NCBI RefSeq assembly: GCF_001936475.1
Contig: NZ_MSPQ01000002.1
Span: forward strand, 124,001-188,000
DNA: 64,000 nt
Reading direction: 5' to 3'
Source of the DNA: Algoriphagus marinus
GTDB taxonomy: Bacteria; Bacteroidota; Bacteroidia; Cytophagales; Cyclobacteriaceae
The notes under the pieces were generated by a model. The model made no database searches. It saw only the letters and a program-made list of their open reading frames with translations, and had not been told where the DNA came from. This document shows, one piece after another, positions 11,078 through 19,759 of this stretch (positions are counted from its first letter, which is position 1; each line of letters starts with the position of its first letter). Both the position numbers and the translations under genes were made by a program.

Positions 11078-11674
11078 TTGAACTTACCCAAACCAAATAA
11101 TAGCTACCATTTTGCAAAGCTACCATTGGTTGCCTTTATATTCTTGTTTTTACTTACATCACAATTTTCCTTCGGTCAAGAAGTAACCAGCAGGCCCAAA
11201 CCTGTAAAGAAAGTAAAACCGGATTACTCCAATCTCCCAAAAAATCCAAGAAAGGCAACCATGCTTTCAGCAATCCTTCCTGGAGCAGGACAGGTTTACA
11301 ATGAAAAGGCTTGGAAAGTACCAATCATTTATGCTGGCTTGATCACGGATGTATATTTTATCGGGTATAATAACACCAGGTATCAGGTTTTCAAAGAAGC
11401 ATTAATTGCTTCTGACAATGGAGAGCCAACAGATTTCCCAAATCTAAATCGGGACGGACTGGTTCGAAATGTAGATTATTGGAGGGGAAATCGAGACCTT
11501 TGCTATATACTTTTGGGAGCGATCTATGCACTCAATCTAATTGATGCAAACGTTGACGCACACCTTTCAGGGTTTGATATATCAGATGATTTGGCATTAA
11601 AGATTGATCCTAAACTCGAGAGTTTCTCAGCTAATAATAATTCCGTTGGCTTTTCTATCAAATTGAAATTTTAA
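11078..11674 (+). CDS. DUF5683 family exported protein
   Basis: 198 residues starting from TTG, two bases after the parB stop. The TTG start is supported because it supplies a signal peptide (hydrophobic core LVAFIFLFLLTSQFSFGQ); the first internal Met at about residue 61 would lose it. The family hallmark RKATMLSAILPGAGQVYN is present, followed by hydrophobic segments. The family is conserved in this phylum between parB and dapB, but its function is unknown. The protein is probably in the periplasm or outer membrane. Confidence 0.85.
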   Translation: MNLPKPNNSYHFAKLPLVAFIFLFLLTSQFSFGQEVTSRPKPVKKVKPDYSNLPKNPRKATMLSAILPGAGQVYNEKAWKVPIIYAGLITDVYFIGYNNTRYQVFKEALIASDNGEPTDFPNLNRDGLVRNVDYWRGNRDLCYILLGAIYALNLIDANVDAHLSGFDISDDLALKIDPKLESFSANNNSVGFSIKLKF

Positions 11675-11677
11675 ATA

Positions 11678-12400
11678 ATGAAAATTCTTTTACTCGGCTA
11701 TGGAAAAATGGGGCAACTAATCGGTGCAATCGCCGAATCAAGAGGCCATCAAATTGTCGGAAAAATAAATATTGATAATACTGCAGATTTAGAAAAATTA
11801 GATTCTTCACTTGTTGATGTAGCTATTGAATTTAGTCAACCAGAAGCTGCTGTCACCAACATTAAATGGTCTTTAGAAAAAGGAATCCCAATTGTATCTG
11901 GAACTACTGGATGGCTCGATCAAAAAGCTGAATTGGATAACCTGACTGAGTCTAAAAATGGCACATTCTTTTATGCCTCAAATTACAGCATAGGAGTCAA
12001 TATCTTCTTTAAAGTAAATCAGTTTCTGGCTAAACTGATGAATGAAACTTCTGGATATCAAGCTGCTATTGAAGAGATCCACCACACAGCCAAAAAAGAT
12101 GCTCCTTCAGGCACAGCTATCACACTTGCGGAAGGCATCCTTGGTAACATTGATTCTTTGAATACCTGGCAATTAGCTGATCAGATAAGTGTAAATGAAC
12201 ATTCACTTCCAATTATATCCAAAAGGATAGACCCTGCGCCTGGAACGCACATCATTAGTTATACTTCCACGATAGACACCATTGAGATCAAACATACCGC
12301 TCATAGCAGAGAAGGTTTTGCACTTGGTGCAATTTTAGTTGCTGAGTGGATTCAAGATAAGAAAGGGGTACTTTCTATGGATGATTTTCTATCTTTCTGA
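11678..12400 (+). CDS. dapB: 4-hydroxy-tetrahydrodipicolinate reductase
   Basis: 240 residues. It reduces the product of DapA with NAD(P)H in lysine and diaminopimelate synthesis, feeding peptidoglycan. The N-terminal Rossmann motif is GYGKMG (7-12). The catalytic and substrate-binding motif EIHHTAKKDAPSGTA lies near 130-145. It follows the DUF5683 gene by three bases and precedes lepB by 14, so it is inside the parAB operon. Length is typical of the shorter Bacteroidota enzymes. Confidence 0.95.
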   Translation: MKILLLGYGKMGQLIGAIAESRGHQIVGKINIDNTADLEKLDSSLVDVAIEFSQPEAAVTNIKWSLEKGIPIVSGTTGWLDQKAELDNLTESKNGTFFYASNYSIGVNIFFKVNQFLAKLMNETSGYQAAIEEIHHTAKKDAPSGTAITLAEGILGNIDSLNTWQLADQISVNEHSLPIISKRIDPAPGTHIISYTSTIDTIEIKHTAHSREGFALGAILVAEWIQDKKGVLSMDDFLSF

Positions 12401-12414
12401 ACATTTAACCTAAT

Positions 12415-13491
12415 ATGAGTAAATCTAAAGCAAAAAAATCACCGGCAAGAGAATGGGTAGACGCCCTTGTATTTGCTGTAGTAGCTGCCAGTTTAATCAG
12501 ATGGCTACTTCTAGAACCCTTTACAATCCCTACAGCCTCAATGGAAAAATCCCTTCTAGTGGGAGATTTTCTATTTGTAAGTAAAATGCATTACGGAACT
12601 AGGATCCCTAAAACTCCTCTTCAAGTACCATTGACTCACCAAAAAATTTGGGGTACTGAGATCCCTTCCTATAGTGATGCAATTCAACTTCCCTATTATA
12701 GACTTCCTGGATTTTCAGATGTTGAAAGAAATGATGTAGTAGTATTCAACTATCCAACAGAATTCCAATACCCGACCGACCTCAAGACTAACTATATCAA
12801 AAGAGCAGTGGGTACTCCTGGTGATATAATTGAAATAAAGTTAAGTGAATTGATTGTTAATGGAGAGGTAGGATTCAAACCAGAAGAGATGCAGTTCTCC
12901 TATGATGTAATTACCAATAGACCTTTAAACGCAGAGTTCTTCAAAGAATACGGTATAAATCAGGATAGCTTCGGGACTTTTAGTAATGGAGCTGGATACT
13001 TGGTATTTGCAACAGAGGAAATAATTAAAAGACTCGAATCCTCTCCTGTGGTTACTTCTGTGACCAAAAGAATTCAATCTGCAGGGGCCGGGGAGACAGG
13101 GATATTCCCTGATGGTAATATGGTTGGCTGGAATAGAGATAATTACGGCCCACTTAAAATTCCCGCGAAAGGCTGGACAATTGAAATGACTCAAGAGAAT
13201 GTAGTAAAATATGGCTTTGCAATTGAGAAATATGAAGGCTTGGAAAATGTGGAATTGAGAGAAGGCCAACTTTTAATCGATGGCAAAAAAGTGGACAGCT
13301 ATACCTTTACTCAAGATTATTATTTCATGATGGGTGACAATCGGCACGATTCCTATGATTCAAGATATTGGGGATTTGTACCAGAAGATCACATTGTGGG
13401 CAAAGCATGGTTTCTCTGGCTCTCACTTGATAAAGATGAGTCCATGTTCAGTAAAATTCGATGGAGTAGATTCTTTAAAGGAATAGAATAA
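12415..13491 (+). CDS. lepB: Signal peptidase I
   Basis: 358 residues. It cleaves signal peptides from exported proteins at the outer face of the inner membrane. One membrane anchor (about residues 16-33) precedes the catalytic Ser42 in TIPTASMEKSL. The general-base lysine is in YIKRAVGTPGD near 126. The late box GDNRHDSYDSRYWG is intact. The protein is longer than the E. coli enzyme because of an insertion between the Lys box and the last box, as is common in this phylum. It ends the parA-lepB unit and is followed by a long hairpin terminator. Confidence 0.95.
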   Translation: MSKSKAKKSPAREWVDALVFAVVAASLIRWLLLEPFTIPTASMEKSLLVGDFLFVSKMHYGTRIPKTPLQVPLTHQKIWGTEIPSYSDAIQLPYYRLPGFSDVERNDVVVFNYPTEFQYPTDLKTNYIKRAVGTPGDIIEIKLSELIVNGEVGFKPEEMQFSYDVITNRPLNAEFFKEYGINQDSFGTFSNGAGYLVFATEEIIKRLESSPVVTSVTKRIQSAGAGETGIFPDGNMVGWNRDNYGPLKIPAKGWTIEMTQENVVKYGFAIEKYEGLENVELREGQLLIDGKKVDSYTFTQDYYFMMGDNRHDSYDSRYWGFVPEDHIVGKAWFLWLSLDKDESMFSKIRWSRFFKGIE

Positions 13492-13534
13492 GAAAGAACG
13501 CCTCGGGAATGATATTCTTGAGGCGTTCTTTCTT
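13490..13534. terminator. Bidirectional terminator between lepB and ung
   Basis: A perfect 15-bp stem, 13490-13504 with 13520-13534 (core GAACGCCTC/GAGGCGTTC), with an inner GAAT/ATTC stem in the loop. It serves both convergent genes; its right arm enters the ung stop codon. Confidence 0.85.
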
Positions 13535-14195
13535 ACCAATTTATTGGTTCTTTACCTTGGGCGATTAGATAGTCATTCGTTTTGGAAAAATGCTTACACC
13601 CAAAAAATCCTCGATGCGAACTAAGGGGGCTTGGGTGAGGTGCTTTCAGAATCAAATGTTTTGATTGGTCGATCAAATCAACTTTTTTCTGTGCGTATGC
13701 TCCCCAAAGCAAAAAAACAACATGCTCCTTTCTTACACTGATCAGTCTAATCACCTCATCAGTAAACTCCTCCCAGCCCTTTTTCTGATGGGATCCTGCT
13801 TCATGAGCTCTCACTGTCAAAGTTGCATTAAGCAAGAATACACCTTGATCAGCCCATCGAGTCAAATCTCCATTTGGAGGCATGGGAATCCCTAAGTCTG
13901 TTTTGATCTCTTTAAAAATATTCAGAAGACTCGGTGGAAAAGGAGTCCCTGGTCTCACAGAGAAAGATAAACCATGTGCTTGATTCGGACCATGATAAGG
14001 ATCCTGTCCAAGAATCACCACTTTCACCTTATCTAGAGGACAATGCTCAAAGGCATTGAATATATCTTTTCCTTGAGGAAAAACTTTTCCTTGTCTGAAC
14101 TCGTCTTTCACAAAGGAAACTAATCCTTTAAAAAATTCTTGTTCAAAAACGGAACTTAGAGCATCTTTCCAGGAGGGTTCAATTTGTACTTCCAT
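13533..14195 (-). CDS. ung: Uracil-DNA glycosylase
   Basis: 220 residues, the family's normal length. It removes uracil from DNA, starting base-excision repair. Motif A, VVILGQDPYHG, holds the catalytic Asp65. LLNATLTVR is the uracil-recognition Asn motif, and HPSPLSSHRGFFG near 187-199 contains the catalytic His and the DNA-intercalation loop. It is a single gene, convergent with lepB and divergent from apaG. Confidence 0.97.
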   Translation of the reverse strand: MEVQIEPSWKDALSSVFEQEFFKGLVSFVKDEFRQGKVFPQGKDIFNAFEHCPLDKVKVVILGQDPYHGPNQAHGLSFSVRPGTPFPPSLLNIFKEIKTDLGIPMPPNGDLTRWADQGVFLLNATLTVRAHEAGSHQKKGWEEFTDEVIRLISVRKEHVVFLLWGAYAQKKVDLIDQSKHLILKAPHPSPLSSHRGFFGCKHFSKTNDYLIAQGKEPINW

Positions 14196-14257
14196 GTATA
14201 ATTATTGAATTTCTAATTTGGAATTGTATCTTTACAGTCTTTCAACCTACAATCATA

Positions 14258-14644
14258 ATGGTCACAGCAGTAACAGACGGAGTCAAAGTCAGTGTAGAGG
14301 TAACCTATCAGGCAGAATTTTCTAGTCCTCATCAACATCATTATGTATTTACTTACAAGGTAAACATTGAAAACAAAAGCAACCAGACTATTCAACTTTT
14401 AAGAAGAAAGTGGGAGATTTTTGATGCTGCGGAAACCCCAAAAATCGTTGAAGGCAATGGTGTTGTGGGCCAACAACCTATTTTAGAACCCGGAGAGTCG
14501 CATAGTTATGTGTCTGGCTGTAACCTCAAATCAGGCTTAGGGAAAATGAGAGGTTCATATTTTATGGAGCGGCTGATGGATGGAAAGTCTATCGAAGTAA
14601 AGGTTCCAGAATTCCAGATGATTGCTAATATTTTCCACAATTGA
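14258..14644 (+). CDS. apaG: ApaG protein
   Basis: 128 residues, a single fibronectin-III-like beta domain. The family signatures are present: FTYKVNIENKSNQTIQLLRRKW, WEIFDA, VVGQQPILEPGESHSY and MRGSYFM (here written as parts). Genetic links to Co2+/Mg2+ resistance and Ap4A metabolism are known in enterobacteria, but the molecular role is not settled. The methyltransferase gene follows immediately. Confidence 0.93.
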   Translation: MVTAVTDGVKVSVEVTYQAEFSSPHQHHYVFTYKVNIENKSNQTIQLLRRKWEIFDAAETPKIVEGNGVVGQQPILEPGESHSYVSGCNLKSGLGKMRGSYFMERLMDGKSIEVKVPEFQMIANIFHN

Positions 14645-14645
14645 T

Positions 14646-15425
14646 TTGAACGAAAAGGTCTATTCCTTTCTCGCGTACCTTTCTTATTGGCTGAAAAAAG
14701 AAGATAAATACGCACTTCAATCCCCGTTATTATACAACCACTACAAGGAATTATTCAAATTTATTGAAGAAAGAAAAAATACTGATCTTGAAATCGAAGA
14801 ATTCAGAAATCAGCTTCTTCAAAGTCAAACGTTAATTCCAGTACTTGACCTAGGCGCAGGTTCAAAAAAAGTCAACACTCCTATTCGGGAAGTAGCGAAA
14901 ATCACCAAATACAGTACAAGTAACCGAAAATTTGCACAACTCCTGCAGTACTTTTGCACTCAAACAAACGGGGAAATTGTCATTGAATTAGGAACCTGTG
15001 TAGGAATCACTACTCGATATCTTAATAAAGTGACAAAAACCAAACTTTTAACATTTGAAGCTTCCGATGAATTAATAAAGGTAGCAAAGGGTGATTCCAA
15101 ACTATCCAAAGTCAAATTCGTGGCGGGTGATATTAATTTCACATTGCCTGAAGAGCTAAGCGAGATTAAGAAAATTGATTTTGCTTTTATTGATGCCAAC
15201 CATACTTACGAAGGCACAATGAAGTCTTTTAAAGAATTGATTTCAAAAACAAGTCCAGAATCAATCATTGCGATTGGAGATATTCATTGGTCAAAAGGCA
15301 TGGAAAAGGCTTGGAAAGAAATCCAAGAATTTCCCGAGGTAAAATTGAGCTTAGATTTTTATGAAATAGGAGTTTTATTCTTTCAATTCCCAGGCGAAAA
15401 AACTCATCTAATCTTAGACTTTTGA
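14646..15425 (+). CDS. Class I SAM-dependent methyltransferase, O-methyltransferase type
   Basis: About 259 residues from the TTG at 14646, two bases after the apaG stop; another TTG at 14622 inside apaG is possible. The Rossmann methyltransferase core is visible: motif I EIVIELGTCVGITTRYL, then LLTFEASDELIKVA, VKFVAGDINFTLP, and KIDFAFIDANHTYEGT, which resembles catechol-type O-methyltransferases. The substrate is unknown. Its last 12 bases overlap the convergent TPMT-family gene. Confidence 0.8.
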   Translation: MNEKVYSFLAYLSYWLKKEDKYALQSPLLYNHYKELFKFIEERKNTDLEIEEFRNQLLQSQTLIPVLDLGAGSKKVNTPIREVAKITKYSTSNRKFAQLLQYFCTQTNGEIVIELGTCVGITTRYLNKVTKTKLLTFEASDELIKVAKGDSKLSKVKFVAGDINFTLPEELSEIKKIDFAFIDANHTYEGTMKSFKELISKTSPESIIAIGDIHWSKGMEKAWKEIQEFPEVKLSLDFYEIGVLFFQFPGEKTHLILDF

Positions 15426-16004
15426 GTTTTCCAGGATAATAAATAGCTCAGAACCTAACCTTTCAGGAATAGAATTATAACAAGGCGAAAAAGTTTTGAT
15501 CTCAAAAAACGGATCAAAATAACTGAGGTACTCCACCTTATCCCCTCCAAAAGGAGGTCCTTCAAAATCGAATTTCCTATCAAACAGCACTCCAACAAGT
15601 TTTCCTCCGGGCTTGAGGAGGCTTTTCATTTTGGAAACATAATCAGGTCTAAGTTCTGGATCCAAGGCACAAAAGAAAGTTTGTTCAATAATTAAATCGT
15701 ATTGACCTTGATGCTCAAAAAAATCAGTCAGAAAAATTTGATTATCAGGAAATTCAGGATTTTTAGCTTTAAATCTTTGAATAGGCTCTGAAGAGAAATC
15801 TAGCAAATGCACATTTTGGAAGCCATTTTCGTAAGCATATTCTACTTCATATGCATTTCCTGCCCCAGGGATCAAGATCTTAACATCCTTATTTTCAAAT
15901 TGGTCTAAATATTGCAATATGGGTGGAGATGGAAACCCAATATCCCAACCGGTCTTACCTAATTTGTACCTGTCGGTCCAGTAGTTTTCATCTAAAAACA
16001 TCAT
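15414..16004 (-). CDS. TPMT-family methyltransferase
   Basis: 196 residues of the thiopurine S-methyltransferase family, soluble SAM-dependent enzymes acting on thiol, selenium or tellurium compounds. Diagnostic parts are the N-terminal NYWTDRYKLGKTGWDIG (substrate lid), the SAM motif KILIPGAGNAYEVEYA, and YDLIIEQTFFCALDPELR. It overlaps the end of the plus-strand methyltransferase by 12 bases. The physiological substrate in Bacteroidota is not known. Confidence 0.88.
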   Translation of the reverse strand: MMFLDENYWTDRYKLGKTGWDIGFPSPPILQYLDQFENKDVKILIPGAGNAYEVEYAYENGFQNVHLLDFSSEPIQRFKAKNPEFPDNQIFLTDFFEHQGQYDLIIEQTFFCALDPELRPDYVSKMKSLLKPGGKLVGVLFDRKFDFEGPPFGGDKVEYLSYFDPFFEIKTFSPCYNSIPERLGSELFIILENSKV

Positions 16005-16027
16005 AATCCCTATAAATTAATTCAGTT

Positions 16028-16957
16028 ATGAATTCAGAATTTGAAAAAAATTCGGCTCAAAAGAAAGGACAAGGTAAGAACATTATTATTATTGTTTTGG
16101 TCTTGCTAGTCATCATTAGTGGAATCAAGCTATACACTGACTACGTAGATCGTACAAAAAAGACAGAAGAAATCTTAATCCTTTCCACAGAGAATAACGA
16201 TCTAAACAAAAGATTAGACTCCGTTACTTATCAGTTAGACCTCAGAATCCAAGAGATTGAAAAGCTCGGAGGAGACATCAAAGCTCTAGAGGAAGTAAAG
16301 AATCAATTAGTTGCAGAACGTAACTCATCCCGTCAGAGAAGCGCATCTGAGATAGCTACACTAAATGCTAAAATCAATTCATACAATGGAATGATCGCCG
16401 AAAAAGATCAGGAAATCCTTGAACTACGTGCTATGAATCAGCAGCTTTACTCTGAAAATCAAGATTTGAAAACAACTCAAGCCGAGATTGAAGAAGAAGT
16501 GGCACAATTGAATATTCAAAGAGAGAATCTACAGGCAAAAGTCAATGTGGCCTCCATGCTGAAGGCTGAAAACATATCGATTTCAGCAGTAAATTCAAAA
16601 GGAAAAGAGCGAGTGGAAACCACAAAAGACTTTAAGAACCGACAAATCGAACGAATAAAGGTAAGCTTCAATCTAGCTGACAATAAGGTAGCTGAAAAAG
16701 GCCCGAGAAATATTTACGTACAGGTTTTAGCACCTAATTCACAACCTATTTTTGATGTAGCTAAGGGTTCTGGAACATTTATGATGAATGGCAATGAGCA
16801 ATTCTACACTGTTAAGCAAGATGTGATCTTTGACAATTCCGGTAATGAACTAGTATTCTACTATGAAAAAGGGTCTGATTATGTATCTGGACCACATGAA
16901 GTCAGGATTTTTGTAGACAATTATCAAGTTGGCTCGAAGAGTTTCACTGTAAAATAA
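16028..16957 (+). CDS. Membrane-anchored coiled-coil protein
   Basis: 309 residues. A single transmembrane helix at about 19-36 (NIIIIVLVLLVIISGIKLY) is followed by a long coiled coil (about 45-175, rich in E, K, L and Q heptads) and a beta-rich C-terminal domain (about 185-309). The topology suggests an inner-membrane anchor with the coiled coil reaching into the periplasm. I do not recognise a named family; similar proteins are common and uncharacterised in this phylum. It has its own terminator. Confidence 0.8.
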   Translation: MNSEFEKNSAQKKGQGKNIIIIVLVLLVIISGIKLYTDYVDRTKKTEEILILSTENNDLNKRLDSVTYQLDLRIQEIEKLGGDIKALEEVKNQLVAERNSSRQRSASEIATLNAKINSYNGMIAEKDQEILELRAMNQQLYSENQDLKTTQAEIEEEVAQLNIQRENLQAKVNVASMLKAENISISAVNSKGKERVETTKDFKNRQIERIKVSFNLADNKVAEKGPRNIYVQVLAPNSQPIFDVAKGSGTFMMNGNEQFYTVKQDVIFDNSGNELVFYYEKGSDYVSGPHEVRIFVDNYQVGSKSFTVK

Positions 16958-16960
16958 ACG

Positions 16961-16987
16961 AAAGCCTCCTACGGGAGGTTTTTTTTT
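16961..16987 (+). terminator. Terminator after coiled-coil gene
   Basis: CCTCC, loop TACG, GGAGG, followed by nine T. Confidence 0.85.
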
Positions 16988-17018
16988 ACTTTTACCTCGC
17001 GTTTCATTTGGATAATGA

Positions 17019-17050
17019 TTTGGAAAACAGCTGATATTCCACTACTTTTG
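17019..17050 (+). promoter_or_regulatory. Promoter of the rpsF operon
   Basis: TTTG (17019-17022), a 20-base spacer and TACTTTTG (17043-17050) match the primary sigma consensus of Bacteroidota, TTTG and TAnnTTTG. The rpsF start lies 38 bases downstream. Confidence 0.8.
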
Positions 17051-17087
17051 CGGTCTGTTTATTCAAATTCCTTAAACACATTACAAA

Positions 17088-17459
17088 ATGTTCCAAAGAA
17101 ATTATGAGACGGTATTCATTTTAACTCCCGTTTTGTCTGATGTTCAGATGAAGGATACTGTCGACAAGTTTGTAAACTTGTTAAAAGAAGAGGGGGCAGA
17201 TGTCATTAATGTGGAAAATTGGGGTCTCAAGAAGATGGCTTATGCTATCGACAAGAAGACTACTGGTTTCTATGTGATGGTTGAGTTCAAGGCCGATCCA
17301 ACGATCATCCGTAAATTCGAATTAGAATTTAGAAGAGATGAAAAAGTGATGAGATTCTTGACTACTGTTTTGGACAAACATTCAATTGTTTACGCCGAAA
17401 GAAGAAGAAAAGGAGAGTTTAACAAAAAAGTTGAAGCTAAGGAGGAAGCTGCCAAATGA
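17088..17459 (+). CDS. rpsF: 30S ribosomal protein S6
   Basis: 123 residues. S6 binds S18 and 16S rRNA in the platform of the small subunit. N-terminal [10 protein letters not shown] and central [17 protein letters not shown] are typical, and a charged Glu/Lys/Ala tail follows. It is first in the conserved rpsF-rpsR-rplI operon, behind a strong promoter at 17019-17050. The rpsR start overlaps its stop (ATGA). Confidence 0.97.
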   Translation: MFQRNYETVFILTPVLSDVQMKDTVDKFVNLLKEEGADVINVENWGLKKMAYAIDKKTTGFYVMVEFKADPTIIRKFELEFRRDEKVMRFLTTVLDKHSIVYAERRRKGEFNKKVEAKEEAAK

Positions 17460-17707
17460 CACTAGTAAACGAGCCAATCAATAGAGGCGAAATCAGAAAA
17501 AAGTATTGCCGATTCAAGAAGCACGGCATCAAGTACATTGACTACAAGGATCCTAATTTCTTGTTGAAGTTTGTTAATGAGCAAGGTAAAATCCTTCCAA
17601 GAAGACTTACAGGTAACTCTGCAAAGTTCCAAAGAAAAGTGGCTCAGGCCATCAAAAAAGCAAGACATTTGGCTTTGTTGCCATTCGTAACCGATGGGTT
17701 GAAATAA
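17456..17707 (+). CDS. rpsR: 30S ribosomal protein S18
   Basis: 83 residues. S18 pairs with S6 on the platform. The conserved core is [19 protein letters not shown] (split here: IDYKDPNFL, then [20 protein letters not shown]), followed by [12 protein letters not shown]. Translation is coupled to rpsF through the overlapping ATGA. One cysteine (YCRF) remains near the N-terminus, so it is not a full zinc-binding C+ form. Confidence 0.97.
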   Translation: MTLVNEPINRGEIRKKYCRFKKHGIKYIDYKDPNFLLKFVNEQGKILPRRLTGNSAKFQRKVAQAIKKARHLALLPFVTDGLK

Positions 17708-17742
17708 TTTCTTGTATCGTCCAACATTAAAGAACATTACAA

Positions 17743-18186
17743 ATGGAAATCATTCTAAAGACAGACATCAAAGGTCTTGGCTATAAAAATGACTTGGTTG
17801 ATGTAAAGCCAGGTTACGGAAGAAACTACCTTATCCCCCAGGGATTTGCAGTTTTAGCAACAGGTTCGAACAAAAAGATTCTTGCTGAAAACATCAAGCA
17901 AGCTGCTCATAAAGCTGAAAAAATCAAGACAGAAGCTGAAAACATCGCTGCTAAAGTGGAAGCGATCACTTTGGAGATCAAAGCAAAAATTGGTGAATCA
18001 GGTAAAATTTTCGGAAAAGTAACTACACTTCAAATCGCTGACGCGTTAGCTACTCACGGAATCGAAATTGATCGTAAAAAAATCTCTATCAACACTCCTG
18101 TAGACGGAGCTGGTGAATTTACTGCAGAAGTTGACCTTCATAGAGAAGTGAAAACTCAAGCTAAATTCTTGGTGGTAGCAGAATAA
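17743..18186 (+). CDS. rplI: 50S ribosomal protein L9
   Basis: 147 residues. L9 reaches out from the base of the L1 stalk and helps keep the reading frame. The N-terminal domain MEIILKTDIKGLGYKNDLVDVKPGYGRNYLIP contains the family motif; a long charged helix connects it to the C-terminal rRNA-binding domain (KIFGKVTTLQIADAL). It is the last gene of the ribosomal operon, ended by a strong hairpin. Confidence 0.97.
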   Translation: MEIILKTDIKGLGYKNDLVDVKPGYGRNYLIPQGFAVLATGSNKKILAENIKQAAHKAEKIKTEAENIAAKVEAITLEIKAKIGESGKIFGKVTTLQIADALATHGIEIDRKKISINTPVDGAGEFTAEVDLHREVKTQAKFLVVAE

Positions 18187-18204
18187 TACTGATCCACATC
18201 CCAT

Positions 18205-18236
18205 AAAAAAACCCCGAATAATCGGGGTTTTTTTTA
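18205..18236 (+). terminator. Terminator of the rpsF-rplI operon
   Basis: AAAAAACCCCGA and TCGGGGTTTTTT flank a short loop (ATAA), followed by more T. Confidence 0.9.
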
Positions 18237-18256
18237 TGTCTTAAGCTTTTTGATAC

Positions 18257-18502
18257 TTAGCTCAAAGCCTTTTCAAAGCTTTCAATCAATTTTTTTGATA
18301 CAGATTTGCTGTTTTTCTCTCTAGCTTCTTTAAAAAGCGCAATAGCCTCTTCTCCTTTTTGAATTACTCCAATAGGATTTTGATCATTTTGGAAGCTCAC
18401 CCAGCACCAAGATAATTCTGCAGCTAAAGTTTCTCCACCTTTTACTTTCTCTAACTTCTGAACTACTTCAGGAACTGTTTTTTCTAATTTTTCGATTTGC
18501 AT
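18257..18502 (-). CDS. Small helical hypothetical protein
   Basis: 81 residues, no signal peptide, almost entirely predicted helix (KLEKTVPEVVQKLEKVKGG; AIALFKEAREKNSKSVSKKL), with a central WCWVSFQNDQ. The codon structure and the clean start after an AT-rich leader support a real gene. I do not recognise a named family; the stray helical-repeat look suggests a single TPR-like hairpin. It is convergent with the ribosomal operon. Confidence 0.6.
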   Translation of the reverse strand: MQIEKLEKTVPEVVQKLEKVKGGETLAAELSWCWVSFQNDQNPIGVIQKGEEAIALFKEAREKNSKSVSKKLIESFEKALS

Positions 18503-18809
18503 AGTTTTTTAAGGTTTGGTAGTTTTCTTGATGAATTATGACCAAAACTGAATAAATATTTTTGTTTTTACAATTTTTAGCATCAATAATTATCACAATC
18601 ATAATTTTCAATCGATTGCATAAGTCAAAAAAAATGATCTTTTTGAAACTTTCCCATTTCAAAAGAAATTATCCAGCATTTTTTTCCCCCTGATCTAAAG
18701 GCATTTATTGAAAAAATGGAAAAACTTTAATTCTTGGTTTGGAAAAAAACAGCTAAGATTCTACCTTTGTCACACTTTAAAGAACCCTACCAGGTTTCAG
18801 GAGTCAAAC
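18503..18809. other. AT-rich spacer before tRNA-Gln
   Basis: About 300 bases without a gene. Its only clear element is the tRNA promoter at 18738-18769; a short frame on the minus strand (18468-18662) is low-complexity and not credible. Confidence 0.5.
18738..18769 (+). promoter_or_regulatory. Promoter of tRNA-Gln
   Basis: TTTG (18738-18741), a 20-base spacer, and TACCTTTG (18762-18769), the same architecture as the rpsF promoter. The tRNA begins 41 bases downstream. Confidence 0.8.
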
Positions 18810-18882
18810 TGGTCTATGGTGTAACTGGCAACACGTCTGATTTTGGTTCAGAAGAGTCTAGGTTCGAGCCCTAGTAGACCAA
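18810..18882 (+). tRNA. tRNA-Gln (anticodon TTG)
   Basis: A full cloverleaf: acceptor TGGTCTA with TAGACCA, D stem GTGT/ACAC, anticodon stem TCTGA/TCAGA around the loop TTTTGGT (anticodon TTG), and T stem CTAGG/CCTAG with TTCGAGC. The discriminator is A. CCA is not encoded and must be added by the cca product. Confidence 0.95.
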
Positions 18883-18887
18883 CAGAA

Positions 18888-18920
18888 AAGCCCCGATTCG
18901 AAAGATTCGGGGCTTTTTTT
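18888..18920 (+). terminator. Terminator after tRNA-Gln
   Basis: AAGCCCCGA pairs with TCGGGGCTT, then T-run, six bases after the tRNA. Confidence 0.9.
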
Positions 18921-18973
18921 ATTAGTTCGACTCTATTTCAGATTAATAAAATAGTGAAGGGATCACTTTCCGG

Positions 18974-19690
18974 CTATTTCAAAATTCGAAGCCTATAAGC
19001 ATTCATTGCATTTTTCCCTAAGTGTTCTGTCAATCTGTAATTAGCTATCGCTCCCACTCCTGCTCCGATTATTGGGACGAGCTGAGCCAGCTTAGCCAAA
19101 TCAATATAATCTCTATAATCCAGCTGAAAAGTCCTCCAATCGAAAGCACCCAAATCTTCTGGCAGATCATGGCGGTAACTCTCCCAATTTTCCAATAATC
19201 CAATTAAGTCATTTCTCCTACTTTGGGTTGAAAAACTGATTTGAAAAATATACAGTAGAAATAGACGCTCTTGGTAATTCTTGGTATCAAAGCCGTAAAG
19301 CGCTGCAATGTCAAAAAGCATTTTCATTTTGATAGTTAGAAAAGCAGGAAAATCCGCAAAACCAAGCAGAATTCCTCCTGCTCCTGTGACCGCTCCTTCA
19401 ACTGAGGCGGTATTCCTATACCATTTAATTCTATTTCTTACTTTGAACTCTCGCTGCTTTAATGATAGACTTTCGTGAGGCTTAGGAACAATCCAACTTG
19501 AACCCGAAATAACCGCTTTCACCATATTTTCAATAGCCGTGGTTATTGCCAGATGCACTTTTTCAGGAATCCAGTCATTAATTTTACTTTGAATCCCATG
19601 AGTAATCCGACCTGTGAAACTAGGAGGCTTTTTCATTTGATATAGCCATAGTCCTAGTTCTGCATGCGCATAATTTGTATAATTATCCAT
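18974..19690 (-). CDS. EcsC family protein
   Basis: 238 residues. The EcsC signature region is present: ASVEGAVTGAGGILLGFADFPAFLTIKMKML (in parts), a short hydrophobic, glycine-rich segment near 100-125, and a second one at LVPIIGAGVGAIANYRL near 203-219. The family is named after the B. subtilis ecs operon and is widespread, but its molecular role is unclear; a membrane-associated location is likely. It is divergent from the dienelactone hydrolase gene. Confidence 0.85.
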   Translation of the reverse strand: MDNYTNYAHAELGLWLYQMKKPPSFTGRITHGIQSKINDWIPEKVHLAITTAIENMVKAVISGSSWIVPKPHESLSLKQREFKVRNRIKWYRNTASVEGAVTGAGGILLGFADFPAFLTIKMKMLFDIAALYGFDTKNYQERLFLLYIFQISFSTQSRRNDLIGLLENWESYRHDLPEDLGAFDWRTFQLDYRDYIDLAKLAQLVPIIGAGVGAIANYRLTEHLGKNAMNAYRLRILK

Positions 19691-19759
19691 TTCCTGTTTG
19701 AAAAACTTAAATTGGAATTTCAGGTTACTCTATCATTCCACATACCAAATCTAAACAAT

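Noticed and set aside
12925..13269. 114-codon minus-strand frame inside lepB
   Set aside because: Antisense to the well-conserved signal peptidase; no sensible start context or domain.
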